From the NCBI GenBank assembly GCA_026984515.1, contig JALSRZ010000082.1, forward strand, positions 1 to 58,129: a stretch of 58,129 nucleotides of DNA. The letters run 5' to 3'. Shown here one piece after another: positions 11,175 through 20,864 of this stretch. Source of the stretch: Thiohalobacter sp. Lineage in GTDB: Bacteria; Pseudomonadota; Gammaproteobacteria; DSM-19610. The notes below the pieces were generated by a model. The model saw nothing but the letters and a program-made list of their open reading frames with translations. It made no database searches and was not told the origin of the DNA. Both the position numbers and the translations under genes were made by a program. Every line of letters starts with the position of its first letter. The stretch's first letter is position 1.

Positions 11175-12851
11175 TCACAGGCTTGATCGAATCTGCTCGG
11201 CTACCCGAAAAGCATTGGCGTATATCGTCCAGGTGTAGGGAACGCTGCCACCAGTGGGCATGAAACTGCCGTCGCTTACATACAGGTTTTCAGCATCGTG
11301 TACGCGGCAGTCGGCGTCCAGTACCGACGTGGCCGGGTCTTTACCAAAGCGACAGCCGCCCGCAACCAGGTTCTGCGGTGGTGCACCGCTGATGCCAGAG
11401 TGAATATTTTTTGCGCCCAGGGTTTCCATCACACGCAGCGCCCGCTCATTGATGTAGCGCCCTACCTTCAGGTCGTGTTCGTGGTAGCCAATGCGTACTT
11501 TGGCAACCGGGATATTCCATTTGTCACGAACAGCACTGTCGAGGTCCACAAAGCAGTTATCGTTCGGGAGCCAGTCGCAGAAAATCTCGTAGCGCAGGTG
11601 CTGGGCGTTGGTGAATGCGGATTTCAGACGCTGCTGTAACGGTTTTCCCCACACCAGCCGGTCGTCCTCATCCCACTTTTCGCCCAGCGCCCGGCCAATC
11701 GGGTTGGGATGGCTGAGCAGGAAATCGACGGTACCCCCTTTGGCACGCCCTCCGAATGTTTTGTCATCAAGGAAATACCAGTCCTGCAGGCCCCGGTTTA
11801 CAAACGGGCCGCGCGTCTTCAGCGCTGCGGCGGCATCTGCATCCAGGGCGGCGTACTCCAGCTCACCCGAACCGGAACCACCGGCCGAGAACAGCAGGTT
11901 TTTGCCCACCTGCCCACGGTTGTTGCCCAGGCCCCGCGGATGCTTCGGTCCGACCGACGCCAGCAACAGCCGGCTGGTTTCGATGGCCTGGCAGGCCACT
12001 ACGAACCGCCTCGCTGTGACCACCTGTGCCTGGTCTTCGGCATCGTAGTAGTGTGCCTCGGTCACCCGGCCACGGGCGTCACTGGCCAACCGGTATACCC
12101 TGGCGTGCGCGCGAATCTCACACTTCCCGGTGGCGGTCGCACGGTCCAGCAAGGCGGCGCGGGCACTGCCCTTGGCGCCGGTGGAACAACCGTAACTGCC
12201 ACAGTAACCCGAATAGGCACAACTGCCCCGCCCGTCCCGGGATCTGGACAGGATGGCGCGCGGGGTTGGCAGCGGGTGCAGGCCCAGTTTCCTGCAGGCG
12301 CGATCGATGTAGTTCACCACCGGGTGTTCACGTGTGGGTGGCATGGGAAAATCCGGCGTGGAACGGGGTTCCGCAAAGGGATGATCGACACAGCGGCCGG
12401 AAATTCCTACTTCCTTTTCCACCAGGGTATACCAGGGCTCCAGGTCTGCGTAGCGGATCGGCCAGTCGGCCACGTTGGCGCCTTCGACCGGACCGAATTC
12501 TGACCGCAGGCGGAAATCTTCCGGCTTGAGGCGGTAGAAAAAACCGCTCATGAAATTGGAGGAACCGCCCACGCAGTTGCCGTTCCAGAAGTCCCAGCCG
12601 GATTCCGAGGTGGCTTCGCCCACCCATTCGCCGTCCAGCAGGTCTTCAATGACGTGCTGTTCGTCTTCCAGGTTCGGGGTGTAGACACTGCGGCGGCAAC
12701 AGGCCAGCTCGTCCTTGTAGAAGTCCTGTTCCGTGAACCAGGGCCCCTTTTCCAGCACCAGTACCGAGTAGCCGGCCTGCGCCAGTGTCAGGGCGACCGG
12801 ACCGCCTCCCGCGCCGCTGCCGATCACACAAATGTCAAAGTCCCGGTCCAT
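11175..12851 (-). CDS. GMC family FAD-dependent oxidoreductase (large subunit)
   Basis: This 558-residue flavoprotein resembles the large subunit of membrane gluconate, sorbitol or glucose dehydrogenases. It begins with the FAD-binding fold (ICVIGSGAGGGP, residues 8-18). GNCVGGSSNFMSG (91-103) is the GMC signature region. Cys211, Cys217 and Cys222 in CAYSGYCGSYGC match the spacing expected for the Fe-S cluster of FAD-glucose dehydrogenase-type enzymes (inference). The C-terminal motif reads GGSVPYTWTIYANAF, where many GMC enzymes have NPTLTI, so the active site is a variant subtype. The substrate is unknown. The Tat-exported small subunit is encoded 5 bases upstream; no cytochrome c subunit gene is present. 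Confidence 0.88.
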   Translation of the reverse strand: MDRDFDICVIGSGAGGGPVALTLAQAGYSVLVLEKGPWFTEQDFYKDELACCRRSVYTPNLEDEQHVIEDLLDGEWVGEATSESGWDFWNGNCVGGSSNFMSGFFYRLKPEDFRLRSEFGPVEGANVADWPIRYADLEPWYTLVEKEVGISGRCVDHPFAEPRSTPDFPMPPTREHPVVNYIDRACRKLGLHPLPTPRAILSRSRDGRGSCAYSGYCGSYGCSTGAKGSARAALLDRATATGKCEIRAHARVYRLASDARGRVTEAHYYDAEDQAQVVTARRFVVACQAIETSRLLLASVGPKHPRGLGNNRGQVGKNLLFSAGGSGSGELEYAALDADAAAALKTRGPFVNRGLQDWYFLDDKTFGGRAKGGTVDFLLSHPNPIGRALGEKWDEDDRLVWGKPLQQRLKSAFTNAQHLRYEIFCDWLPNDNCFVDLDSAVRDKWNIPVAKVRIGYHEHDLKVGRYINERALRVMETLGAKNIHSGISGAPPQNLVAGGCRFGKDPATSVLDADCRVHDAENLYVSDGSFMPTGGSVPYTWTIYANAFRVAEQIRSSL

Positions 12852-12856
12852 GCCGG

Positions 12857-13456
12857 TCAGGCCTTGCGCTGGAAATGCACCGGCCTGCCGAGCCGGTACC
12901 AGGTTTTGTTAGCGGGCGGCCGCGGGAAGCCGGGCTGGTGCTGCAGCCATTGCCAGCCGATGCCCTGTGGATTGCCGCCATACACGGGGTCAGCCAGCAG
13001 CGCTTCCAGCAGGTAGGTCAGCACCAGCGACAACCAGTTACGGCCGGCGCGGCTCTGCTCGATAGTGCGCAACAGAGACTCCCTTTGCGTTTCATCCAGC
13101 CCGGTAAAAGGTGTACCCATGCGTTCCTGCGCGAGTTCGTTCAACCACCCCACTCCCTGCAAGACAAATTCCCGGTCTTCGCCATCGGCGTCAGGATTGT
13201 CCAGCGTATTGCGCAGGTACTGGATGGCGTGAATATCCGCAGCGCCGGGCACATCCTCTCCCGCAGGAAACAGGTGCTGTTGTACTGCTGCGAGGGTACG
13301 CCAGGGATCCTTACCGGCCCAGTCCGGAGCTTCAGCCAGGCCTGAACGGCGTTCCTTAAGTGCGAGTGCCGGATAGCTGGCCGCCAGTACTCCAAGTGCT
13401 GTCAGCCGGGACAGAAACTCGCGGCGCGTGACCAGTACCTGCCGCTCACTGTTCAC
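12857..13456 (-). CDS. Gluconate 2-dehydrogenase subunit 3-like protein (Tat-exported)
   Basis: This 199-residue protein has an N-terminal twin-arginine motif (TRREFLSRL) followed by a hydrophobic stretch (LGVLAASYPALAL). The rest resembles the small subunit of GMC-type dehydrogenases, which escorts the signal-less flavoprotein to the periplasm. The start is GTG at 13456, with GTGA overlapping the dnaE stop. No in-frame ATG lies before the Tat motif. The GMC gene follows 5 bases later, so the two form a unit. The coupling to dnaE is odd for an accessory oxidoreductase. Function is inferred from partner and signal. Confidence 0.85.
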   Translation of the reverse strand: MNSERQVLVTRREFLSRLTALGVLAASYPALALKERRSGLAEAPDWAGKDPWRTLAAVQQHLFPAGEDVPGAADIHAIQYLRNTLDNPDADGEDREFVLQGVGWLNELAQERMGTPFTGLDETQRESLLRTIEQSRAGRNWLSLVLTYLLEALLADPVYGGNPQGIGWQWLQHQPGFPRPPANKTWYRLGRPVHFQRKA

Positions 13457-16400
13457 TTGTAAACCACCCGCACCTGTTTATCCCCCGCCAGTTCGCGCAG
13501 GCGGTGCAACAGTTCATCGGTGGGATGCACCCGCCATTCTTCGCCCAGGGTGATATGCGCCTGAGCGCTGCCGCCGTTGTAGAGGATGCCGACCGGGCAA
13601 TCACCTTCGCAGAAGGGGGTCAGCACTTCGCCCAGCGAGCGCACGAAGCCGTTGCCGGCCTGTTGCGCGCCGACCTTCACCACCAGGCGCCGGGCGTATA
13701 CTTCGCGCGCCTGGTCGATTTCCAGGATCCGGTTAGCATTCAGCCGCATGCTGCCGGAAAAATCATCGAAGGCCAGTGTGCCCTGCACCACCAGCACCTT
13801 GTCGTTGGCCAGCAGTGCGCGGTACTGCTCAAACACTTTGGAGAATACCCGAATCTCCATGCGGGCAGTGCGATCGTCCAGGGTGATAAAGGCAATGCGC
13901 GCACCACTCTGGGTATTGCGGGTACGGAAATCCACTACCAGCCCGGCCAGTACCACGGTTTTTTCCTGGCCACGCTGCCGGGATGCACCGCCACCTTCTT
14001 CACACAACTCGGCAAGCGGTGCCGTAATGATACTGGCCAGTTCTTCCCGGTAGCGATCGATCGGGTGCCCGGTCAGGTACAGTCCCAGGGTTTCCTTTTC
14101 ACCGGCCAGTCGCTGTTGTTCGTCCCATTCGGGCAGGCTGACCGCCGCCAGCGGTTGCACCTGCACAGGCGCTGCGACACTGCCGAACATATCAGACTGA
14201 CCGGCAGCCGCGTCACGCAGGTGCTGTTCAGCGGACTGGATCGCCTCCGGCAGCTGCGCCATCAGCGAGGCGCGGTTTTCACCCAATGCGTCCAGGGCAC
14301 CGGCCCGGATCAGTGCTTCGTACACCCGCCGGGTCACCTTGCGCGAATCCGTCCGGGTACACAGATCGACCAGTGAAGTGTAGGGACCGCCGGCCAGTCG
14401 GTTGTGGATCATAACCTCGATGGCGGCTTCACCAACGCCCTTGATGGCGCCCAGCCCGTAGATAATGGTTGCGCTTTCCGGCGCCCCCTCCGCGCGGTCG
14501 CTGATACCCGCTGTAAAGGCATAACCCGAGCGGTTGATATCCGGCGCCACCACCTCCAGCTCCATGTGACGACACTCGTCGATCAGGGTGACCACCTTGT
14601 CGGTGTTATCCATGTCCGCAGACAGCACCGCCGCCATGAACGGTGCCGGGTAATGCGCCTTCAGCCAGGCGGTCTGATAGGACACCAGCGCATAGGCAGC
14701 GGAATGGGATTTATTAAAACCGTAACCGGCGAACTTCTCCATCAGGTCGAAAATGTAGGTCGCGGTTTTCTCCTCGACCCCGCGTTGCACCGCGCCTTCG
14801 GTGAAGATGGTGCGCTGCTTGGCCATTTCCTCGGGTTTTTTCTTGCCCATGGCACGGCGTAACAGGTCAGCGCCGCCCAGCGTGTAGCCGGCCAGCACCT
14901 GGGCAATCTGCATGACCTGTTCCTGGTAGAGAATGACCCCGTAGGTGGGCCGGAGAATCGGTTCAATATCCGGGTGCGGGTATTCGACCCTGGCTCGACC
15001 GTGTTTGCGGTTGATGAAGGTTTCCACCATACCCGACTGCAGGGGGCCGGGGCGGTACAGCGCGACCAGTGCCACGATGTCTTCGAAGGAATCCGGCCTG
15101 AGGTTCTTGATCAGCTCCTTCATGCCACGCGATTCGAGCTGGAATACGGCGGTGGTACGCCCGCTTTTGAGCAGCTCGAAGGCCTGCGTATCATCCAGCG
15201 GAATGGTGCTGATATCCAGGGCCGGTTCGCCCAGCTGCGCGCGCTGCTGGTTGACCGTCTGCAGCGCCCAGTCGATGATGGTCAGGGTGCGCAGGCCGAG
15301 GAAATCGAACTTTACCAGGCCCACGGCTTCCACGTCGTCCTTGTCAAACTGGCTGACGATATTGACCCCGCCCGGTTCACAGTAGACGGGCGTGAAGTCG
15401 GTCAGTCGGGTCGGCGAAATGACCACGCCACCGGCGTGCTTGCCGGCGTTGCGAGACAGGCCTTCCAGTGAACGCGCCAGGTCGAGGATCGCCCGCACAT
15501 CCTCGTCGTCCCGGTACAGGTCGCGCAGGGCGTCCTCCTGTTCCAGCGCCTTGTCCAGCGTGATGCCGATTTCGAACGGGATCAGCTTGGCGATGCGGTC
15601 CACGAAACCATAGGGCTGCCCCAGCACCCGGCCGACGTCGCGCACCACCGCCCTGGCGGCCATGGAACCGTAGGTGATGATCTGCGAGACCTTTTCGCGA
15701 CCGTAGCGTTCCGCCACGTAATCGATCACCCGGTCGCGTCCTTCCATACAGAAGTCGACATCGAAGTCCGGCATGGAGACCCGTTCCGGGTTGAGGAAAC
15801 GCTCGAACAGCAGTTCGTATTTCAGGGGATCCAGGTCCGTGATGGTCAGCGCATAGGCCACCAGTGAACCGGCGCCCGAGCCGCGCCCCGGTCCCACCGG
15901 TACACCGTTTTTCTTGGCCCACTGGATAAAGTCCGCGACGATGAGAAAGTACCCGGGGAAGCCCATGGAGAGGATGACATCCAGTTCGGTCTGCAGGCGT
16001 TCGTCGTAGGGTTTGCGGCGCTCGGCAAAATCGTCTGCCGTGGTGTCAAACAGGCTGGCCAGTCGTTTCTCGAGACCCTGCTGTGCCTGCTGGCGGAAAT
16101 ACTCATCCATACCCAGGCCCGCCGGGACCGGGAAATCAGGCAGGTAGTTTTCACCCAGGGTGAGGTGCAGGTTGCAGCGCCTGGCGATTTCCACGCTGTT
16201 TTCGAGCGCTTCCGGGAGATCGGCAAACAGGGCCTGCATCTCTTCCGGCGTGCGCAGGTACTGCTGTGCGGAGTGGCGTTTGGGCCGGCGCGGGTCGTCC
16301 AGGGTGCGTCCGTCATTGATACAAACGCGCGCCTCGTGCGCATCGAACTCATCGGGCTGGAGAAAATGCACGTCGTTGGTAGCCACCACCGGTACGTCGT

Positions 16401-16971
16401 ACCGGGCCGCCAGGTCGACGGCTGCGTGCAGGTAATGTTCCTCACCGTCACGCCCGGTGCGCTGCACTTCCAGGTAAAAGTGATCCGGGAACCGTTGTGA
16501 CCAGGCAAGCAGGCGCTGTTCCGCCAGCTCCAGGTTCCCCGCCAGCAGGGCTTCACCGATATCCCCCTCGCGTCCGCCGGACAGGGCGATCAGGCCGGCG
16601 CTGGACCCCTGCAGCCAGTCCCGGTCCAGCATGGGGACGGACTGGTGCTGCCCCTCGAGGTAGGTACGGGAAACCAGCTCGGTGAGGTGGCGATACCCCT
16701 CACGGTCCTTGCACAGTAACACCAGCCGCCAGGGGCGTGCTGGCTGTTCCGGGTTGCGCACCCACAGTTCCACGCCGATGACGGGTTTGACCCCCGCCGC
16801 CATTGCGGCGCGGTAGAACTTGACCATCGCGAACAGGTTGCTCTGGTCGGTAACCGCTACCGCGGGCATCCCCGCGCCGGCTACGGCGTTCACCAGCGGT
16901 TTCAGCCGCACAATACCGTCCACCAGTGAATATTCGCTGTGCAGGTGGAGGTGAACAAAACCCGGGGTCAT
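13453..16971 (-). CDS. dnaE: DNA polymerase III alpha subunit
   Basis: DnaE is the replicative polymerase subunit. The 1172-residue protein has a PHP domain at the start (FVHLHLHSEYSLVDG, residues 5-19) and the catalytic aspartate motif PDFDVDF near residue 400. The polymerase core with GPGRGSGAGSLVAYAL and KHAGGVVIS follows, then a helix-hairpin-helix and a C-terminal OB fold. The frame is open to 17016, but the ATG at 16971 (MTPGFVHLHLHSEYS) matches E. coli. E. coli has rnhB directly upstream; here a hydrolase gene lies between. Downstream it overlaps the small oxidoreductase subunit gene by 4 bases. Confidence 0.98.
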   Translation of the reverse strand: MTPGFVHLHLHSEYSLVDGIVRLKPLVNAVAGAGMPAVAVTDQSNLFAMVKFYRAAMAAGVKPVIGVELWVRNPEQPARPWRLVLLCKDREGYRHLTELVSRTYLEGQHQSVPMLDRDWLQGSSAGLIALSGGREGDIGEALLAGNLELAEQRLLAWSQRFPDHFYLEVQRTGRDGEEHYLHAAVDLAARYDVPVVATNDVHFLQPDEFDAHEARVCINDGRTLDDPRRPKRHSAQQYLRTPEEMQALFADLPEALENSVEIARRCNLHLTLGENYLPDFPVPAGLGMDEYFRQQAQQGLEKRLASLFDTTADDFAERRKPYDERLQTELDVILSMGFPGYFLIVADFIQWAKKNGVPVGPGRGSGAGSLVAYALTITDLDPLKYELLFERFLNPERVSMPDFDVDFCMEGRDRVIDYVAERYGREKVSQIITYGSMAARAVVRDVGRVLGQPYGFVDRIAKLIPFEIGITLDKALEQEDALRDLYRDDEDVRAILDLARSLEGLSRNAGKHAGGVVISPTRLTDFTPVYCEPGGVNIVSQFDKDDVEAVGLVKFDFLGLRTLTIIDWALQTVNQQRAQLGEPALDISTIPLDDTQAFELLKSGRTTAVFQLESRGMKELIKNLRPDSFEDIVALVALYRPGPLQSGMVETFINRKHGRARVEYPHPDIEPILRPTYGVILYQEQVMQIAQVLAGYTLGGADLLRRAMGKKKPEEMAKQRTIFTEGAVQRGVEEKTATYIFDLMEKFAGYGFNKSHSAAYALVSYQTAWLKAHYPAPFMAAVLSADMDNTDKVVTLIDECRHMELEVVAPDINRSGYAFTAGISDRAEGAPESATIIYGLGAIKGVGEAAIEVMIHNRLAGGPYTSLVDLCTRTDSRKVTRRVYEALIRAGALDALGENRASLMAQLPEAIQSAEQHLRDAAAGQSDMFGSVAAPVQVQPLAAVSLPEWDEQQRLAGEKETLGLYLTGHPIDRYREELASIITAPLAELCEEGGGASRQRGQEKTVVLAGLVVDFRTRNTQSGARIAFITLDDRTARMEIRVFSKVFEQYRALLANDKVLVVQGTLAFDDFSGSMRLNANRILEIDQAREVYARRLVVKVGAQQAGNGFVRSLGEVLTPFCEGDCPVGILYNGGSAQAHITLGEEWRVHPTDELLHRLRELAGDKQVRVVYK

Positions 16972-17075
16972 GCATGCAGTGTCCGGCTTTGGCGCCGGGG
17001 TTTCAAGACTTGACAACGCGGTCGCACGGCAGGGCGGTCAATCCTGCCGGAACGGACGGCCGCTGCAGGCAAGCG

Positions 17076-18287
17076 TCAGCCTCCAGGCCCGCCCGGACCC
17101 AGTTGCTGCAGAAACTTCTCCATCTCCACCAGCATTTCGTCAAAGGACGGGTTGTAGGTCAAGCGCCGGACCACCGGGCAGTCTTCGGAGTCGTCGAACA
17201 TCTCGCCCAGGCAGTTTTCCTCGCCGCGTTTGCACAGTTCGTACTTGTGCCGGTCCAGCCGGTAGTAGTGGGTGCAGAAACGGTAACTGCCGGCAGCGCC
17301 GTAGTGCGGATTGCAAGGCGATTGCAGCAATGCCGTGTGGGCGAAGGAACGGATGTTCTGCTCCGGAAACTCCGCCGGCATCAGCTGGACACCGGCGGGC
17401 ACCTGCGGCTGTCCGGTAGTGTAGTACAGCATGCGGCGCGGGCTGCCCTGCTGGCGCGAAAACCAGTCCAGGATCGCGTCGGCATCCACCGTGGCATCGT
17501 TTTCGCTGGCTACCACGAACAGGGGGGTTTTGCGCTCTACCAGGGTACTGACGCGGTGCAGTGCACGGATCATGTGGTGCACCTCGCAAATGGCCCGGTT
17601 GGTCAGTGACTCGTACTTGAAGTCGTCACTGTCCGGCTGCACATCGAACCAGCTCATGCGCCGCCACCATCGGCCCAGCCAGGCCAGCGGGCAGGTCAGC
17701 TGCGCCGCGGCGATGACGCGTACGGCGGGCGCAAACAGGAACTGGGCCTTGATATTGCGGTTACGTACCGACTGGTACAGGTTGAGCGTTGCACCTATCG
17801 AGAACCCCAGCAGGTAGAGCTCGTCCACTTCCGCTTCCAGCAGCCCGAGCAGGTGCTGGTGGGCTTCCACCCAGTCCTGCCAGCGAATTTCCAGCAGGTC
17901 ACCGGGCCGGGTTCCGTGCCCGGGCAGCTGCATGGCCAGCACCAGGAATCCCTGTTGCTGAAAAAAACCGGCGATATCACGCATCATGAACGGCGAATCC
18001 GTCAGGCCATGCACCATCAGGATGCCGCGTTTGATGCGCCCCTGTCCTTCCGGGCAAAGCATGAACGGACTGTTCCCTTCCACCACCCAGGCACGCTGCC
18101 GGTCATCCAGCCCGCAGCGCGCCGCCGCCACGCGCCGCTGACCGTCCTCCAGGTATCCAGCGAGACTGTCGAACTTTTTAAAATGGCCGGCCTGTGCGGA
18201 AGGCTGGTGGCGTTCGCCCAGTTCAAAAGCGCCGGCGCTTTGCCCGGCGATACGCAGGGAGGAGAAAAATTTCCAGAACTGCGACAT
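17076..18287 (-). CDS. Alpha/beta hydrolase (serine hydrolase fold)
   Basis: This 403-residue protein has the oxyanion region GILMVHGLTDSPF (88-100), a lid-like GHGTRPGD, and the nucleophile elbow GFSIGA with Ser163. NDATVD and an SFAHTAL histidine later in the chain would complete a Ser-Asp-His triad. The N-terminal 70 residues do not look like a signal peptide. I start at the ATG at 18287 (MSQFWKFFSS), preceded by GAGG and only 4 bases after the rnhB stop. It resembles S33-type or monoglyceride-lipase-like enzymes. The substrate is unknown; its place in a lipid A/envelope operon hints at a lipid ester but does not show it. Confidence 0.85.
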   Translation of the reverse strand: MSQFWKFFSSLRIAGQSAGAFELGERHQPSAQAGHFKKFDSLAGYLEDGQRRVAAARCGLDDRQRAWVVEGNSPFMLCPEGQGRIKRGILMVHGLTDSPFMMRDIAGFFQQQGFLVLAMQLPGHGTRPGDLLEIRWQDWVEAHQHLLGLLEAEVDELYLLGFSIGATLNLYQSVRNRNIKAQFLFAPAVRVIAAAQLTCPLAWLGRWWRRMSWFDVQPDSDDFKYESLTNRAICEVHHMIRALHRVSTLVERKTPLFVVASENDATVDADAILDWFSRQQGSPRRMLYYTTGQPQVPAGVQLMPAEFPEQNIRSFAHTALLQSPCNPHYGAAGSYRFCTHYYRLDRHKYELCKRGEENCLGEMFDDSEDCPVVRRLTYNPSFDEMLVEMEKFLQQLGPGGPGG

Positions 18288-18291
18288 GACC

Positions 18292-18909
18292 TCAGGCGTT
18301 GCCCGCCGCGGCATCCAGTGCCCGGCGCACGGGGGCATAGGAACGGCGGTGTACCGGTGTGACGCCGAGCACCTGTAACGCCTCCAGGTGCGCCTTGCTG
18401 GGATAGCCCTTGTGCTTTGCCAGCCCGTATCCCGGGTAGCGACGATCCAGTTCCACCATCTCCCGGTCGCGACTGACCTTGGCGATGATCGAGGCGGCGC
18501 TGATGGCCGGCACCAGGCTGTCACCTCTGACCACAGCCTGCGACGGGTAATTCAGGTCCGGGCAGCGGTTACCGTCCACCAGCACCAGCTCCGGCGCCAG
18601 CGCCAGTCCCGCCACGGCCCGCTGCATGGCCAGCAGACTGGCCTGGAGGATATTGATGCGATCGATCTCGTGTACCTCGGCCCTCCCCAGCGCCCAGGCC
18701 AGGGCCTGCTCGCGAATCTGCTCATCCAGTATTTCCCGGCGCCGCGCGGTGAGTTTCTTGGAATCCCTGAGTCCCTCTACCGGCCGTCGTGGATCCAGTA
18801 TCACGGCGGCCGCAACCACCGGCCCTGCCAGCGGGCCGCGCCCCACTTCGTCGACACCGGCCAGGCAGGCCGCCAGTGACTGGTAATCCATTTCCTGTAC
18901 GTCGGTCAA
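18292..18909 (-). CDS. rnhB: Ribonuclease HII
   Basis: RNase HII nicks RNA in RNA-DNA hybrids and removes single ribonucleotides from DNA. The 205-residue protein has the signature [20 protein letters not shown] near residue 17, with the Asp-Glu active-site pair, and [12 protein letters not shown] downstream. The start appears to be TTG at 18909. It overlaps the lpxB stop and is preceded by AAGGGGA at good spacing; an ATG at 18891 is the alternative and also leaves the domain intact. lpxB-rnhB-dnaE is the E. coli order, here interrupted downstream by the hydrolase. Confidence 0.95.
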   Translation of the reverse strand: MTDVQEMDYQSLAACLAGVDEVGRGPLAGPVVAAAVILDPRRPVEGLRDSKKLTARRREILDEQIREQALAWALGRAEVHEIDRINILQASLLAMQRAVAGLALAPELVLVDGNRCPDLNYPSQAVVRGDSLVPAISAASIIAKVSRDREMVELDRRYPGYGLAKHKGYPSKAHLEALQVLGVTPVHRRSYAPVRRALDAAAGNA

Positions 18910-20054
18910 TGTGTTCCCCTTGTGATGACCTGTTGTGCCGCCCGGGCCGCCGCGCCGGTGCGCAGCTGCCGATGTACCGCGGCAAACGGTTCGACCTGGC
19001 GCCGGGCCTGCCCGGGTTGCTGCAGCAGTTCCAGCAGGCTGCCCGCCAGCCGTTGCGGTGTCGCATCGTCCTGCAGGTATTCAGGCACCTGTGCGCTACC
19101 CAGCAGGTTATTGGGCAAGGATACATACGGTACCTGTAACAGGCGACTGGCGATCGCATAGCTGAGCGGGTGCATGCGATAAGCGACCACCATTGGCCGT
19201 TTGAGGAACATGCACTCCAGCGTAGCCGTGCCGGATGCCAGCAGGACCACGTCCGCGGCGCACATAGCCTGCCGGGCCTGGCCGTTGACCAGTTTCACTG
19301 CCGGCAGCACCGGTTGCCCGGCCTGCAGGATCGACCTGCACAGGGGCAACAGGCCTGGTGTTGCCACTGGCAACAGGAACTGCAGTTCCGGCAGTGCCTG
19401 GCTGCACAGGCGTGCCGCTTCCAGAAAAACCGGTAACAGGCGTTTGACTTCGGCTGCCCGGCTGCCCGGCAGTAGCGCTACGCAGCGGCGACCGGTCGCC
19501 AGTCCCAGTTCGGCGCGAAGCGGCGCTACAGGACCACATTCACCGATTTCGTCGGCCAGCGGGTGTCCCGTAAAACAGGCCGGCACACCCTGCTGCTGGT
19601 AGAACTGTGCCTCGAAGGGCAACAGGGTCAACATCTGGTCGACACTGCGCCGGATTTTGTTCATGCGGTAGCGTCGCCATGCCCAGACAGACGGGCTGAC
19701 CCAGTGCAGCGTCGGGATGGCATGACGTTTCAGTCTCCTTTCCAGGGCAAGATTGAAATCGGGGGCGTCAATGCCCACGAACACATCCGGCGGGTTATGG
19801 ACAAAATGTTGTGCCACCTTTCTGCGCAGCCGCAGCAGGGCGGGCAGGCGTCCCAGCACTTCCACCAGGCCCATGATCGCCAGCCGTTCAGAACGCGCCA
19901 GCACCTCGCAACCGGCCGCCCGCATGGCAGCACCGGCAATACCCTCGAAGCGGGCATCGGGCCGTTCGGCCCGGATGGCCTGTATCAATGCGGCGCCCAG
20001 CTGATCACCCGACAGCTCCCCTGCAACCAGCCCGACACGCAGTGGCCTGCTCAT
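18906..20054 (-). CDS. lpxB: Lipid-A-disaccharide synthase
   Basis: LpxB joins UDP-diacylglucosamine and lipid X to form the lipid A disaccharide at the inner membrane. The 382-residue protein begins [19 protein letters not shown], the diagnostic N-terminal motif, and has [18 protein letters not shown] and [17 protein letters not shown] as in E. coli LpxB. It starts at ATG 20054, 3 bases downstream of lpxA, and its TGA overlaps the rnhB start. It belongs to the lpxD-fabZ-lpxA-lpxB unit. Confidence 0.97.
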   Translation of the reverse strand: MSRPLRVGLVAGELSGDQLGAALIQAIRAERPDARFEGIAGAAMRAAGCEVLARSERLAIMGLVEVLGRLPALLRLRRKVAQHFVHNPPDVFVGIDAPDFNLALERRLKRHAIPTLHWVSPSVWAWRRYRMNKIRRSVDQMLTLLPFEAQFYQQQGVPACFTGHPLADEIGECGPVAPLRAELGLATGRRCVALLPGSRAAEVKRLLPVFLEAARLCSQALPELQFLLPVATPGLLPLCRSILQAGQPVLPAVKLVNGQARQAMCAADVVLLASGTATLECMFLKRPMVVAYRMHPLSYAIASRLLQVPYVSLPNNLLGSAQVPEYLQDDATPQRLAGSLLELLQQPGQARRQVEPFAAVHRQLRTGAAARAAQQVITRGTH

Positions 20055-20057
20055 GCC

Positions 20058-20852
20058 TCAGCGCACGATGCTGCGGTCACTGGCGGAAACAAAATCACGC
20101 AGGCGGGCCAGGTCATCACTTTGGTGCGCGATACGGTCCAGTTCCCCGATGGCCCTGTCCAGCGGCAGCTCGGAACGATACAGGATGCGGTAGCCTTCCT
20201 TGAGCCAGCGTATCCGATCCGCGGAAAAACCGCGTCGTCTGAGCCCTTCGATGTTCAGGCCGCGCGCCCTGCCCCGACCCTCGCTGACCATGACAAACGG
20301 CGGCACGCTCTTGTTGATACGTGCCCCGTAGGCGGTAAATGCGTGTTCGCCGATGTGGCAGAACTGGTGCACCAGGCTGGCCCCGCCCAGTGTTGCGTAG
20401 TCCCCGATGTGCACGTGACCGGCCAGCGTCGTGTTGTTGGCAAGCACCGTGTGACTGCCGATACAGCAATCGTGCGCAATATGCACATAGGCCATGATCC
20501 AGTTATCGTCGCCCACGCGCGTCACACCGGCATCCTGTTGCGTACCGCGATTGATGGTTACATACTCGCGAATGGTATTGTTACGACCGATCTCCAGCCG
20601 GGTCGATTCCCCCCGGTATTTTTTGTCCTGGGGTTCGCTGCCCAGCGAAGCAAACGGGAAGATACGGGTGCCTGCCCCTACAAAGGTCAGGCCGCCAAGC
20701 ACTACGTGGGAAGCGATCCAGCAGTTGCTGTCCACTTCCACCCCGGCCCCGATCACGGAGTAAGGACCGACAATCACATCGGCAGCCACTCGTGCCGCGG
20801 GATCGATCACCGCGGTTGGATGGATCAGGGTGGCACTGTGCGGAGCGGACAT
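20058..20852 (-). CDS. lpxA: UDP-N-acetylglucosamine acyltransferase
   Basis: LpxA starts lipid A synthesis by placing a 3-hydroxyacyl chain on UDP-GlcNAc. The 264 residues form a hexapeptide-repeat left-handed beta helix (about 1-190) and a helical C-terminal part. MAYVHIAHDCCIGSH carries the catalytic histidine region and GARINKSVPPFVMVSEGRGRARGLNIEGLRRRGF matches the family (shown in parts: SVPPFVMVSEG, GLNIEGLRRRGF). It lies between fabZ and lpxB, with a 12-base gap to fabZ. Confidence 0.97.
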   Translation of the reverse strand: MSAPHSATLIHPTAVIDPAARVAADVIVGPYSVIGAGVEVDSNCWIASHVVLGGLTFVGAGTRIFPFASLGSEPQDKKYRGESTRLEIGRNNTIREYVTINRGTQQDAGVTRVGDDNWIMAYVHIAHDCCIGSHTVLANNTTLAGHVHIGDYATLGGASLVHQFCHIGEHAFTAYGARINKSVPPFVMVSEGRGRARGLNIEGLRRRGFSADRIRWLKEGYRILYRSELPLDRAIGELDRIAHQSDDLARLRDFVSASDRSIVR

Positions 20853-20864
20853 GCCTGGACGGGA

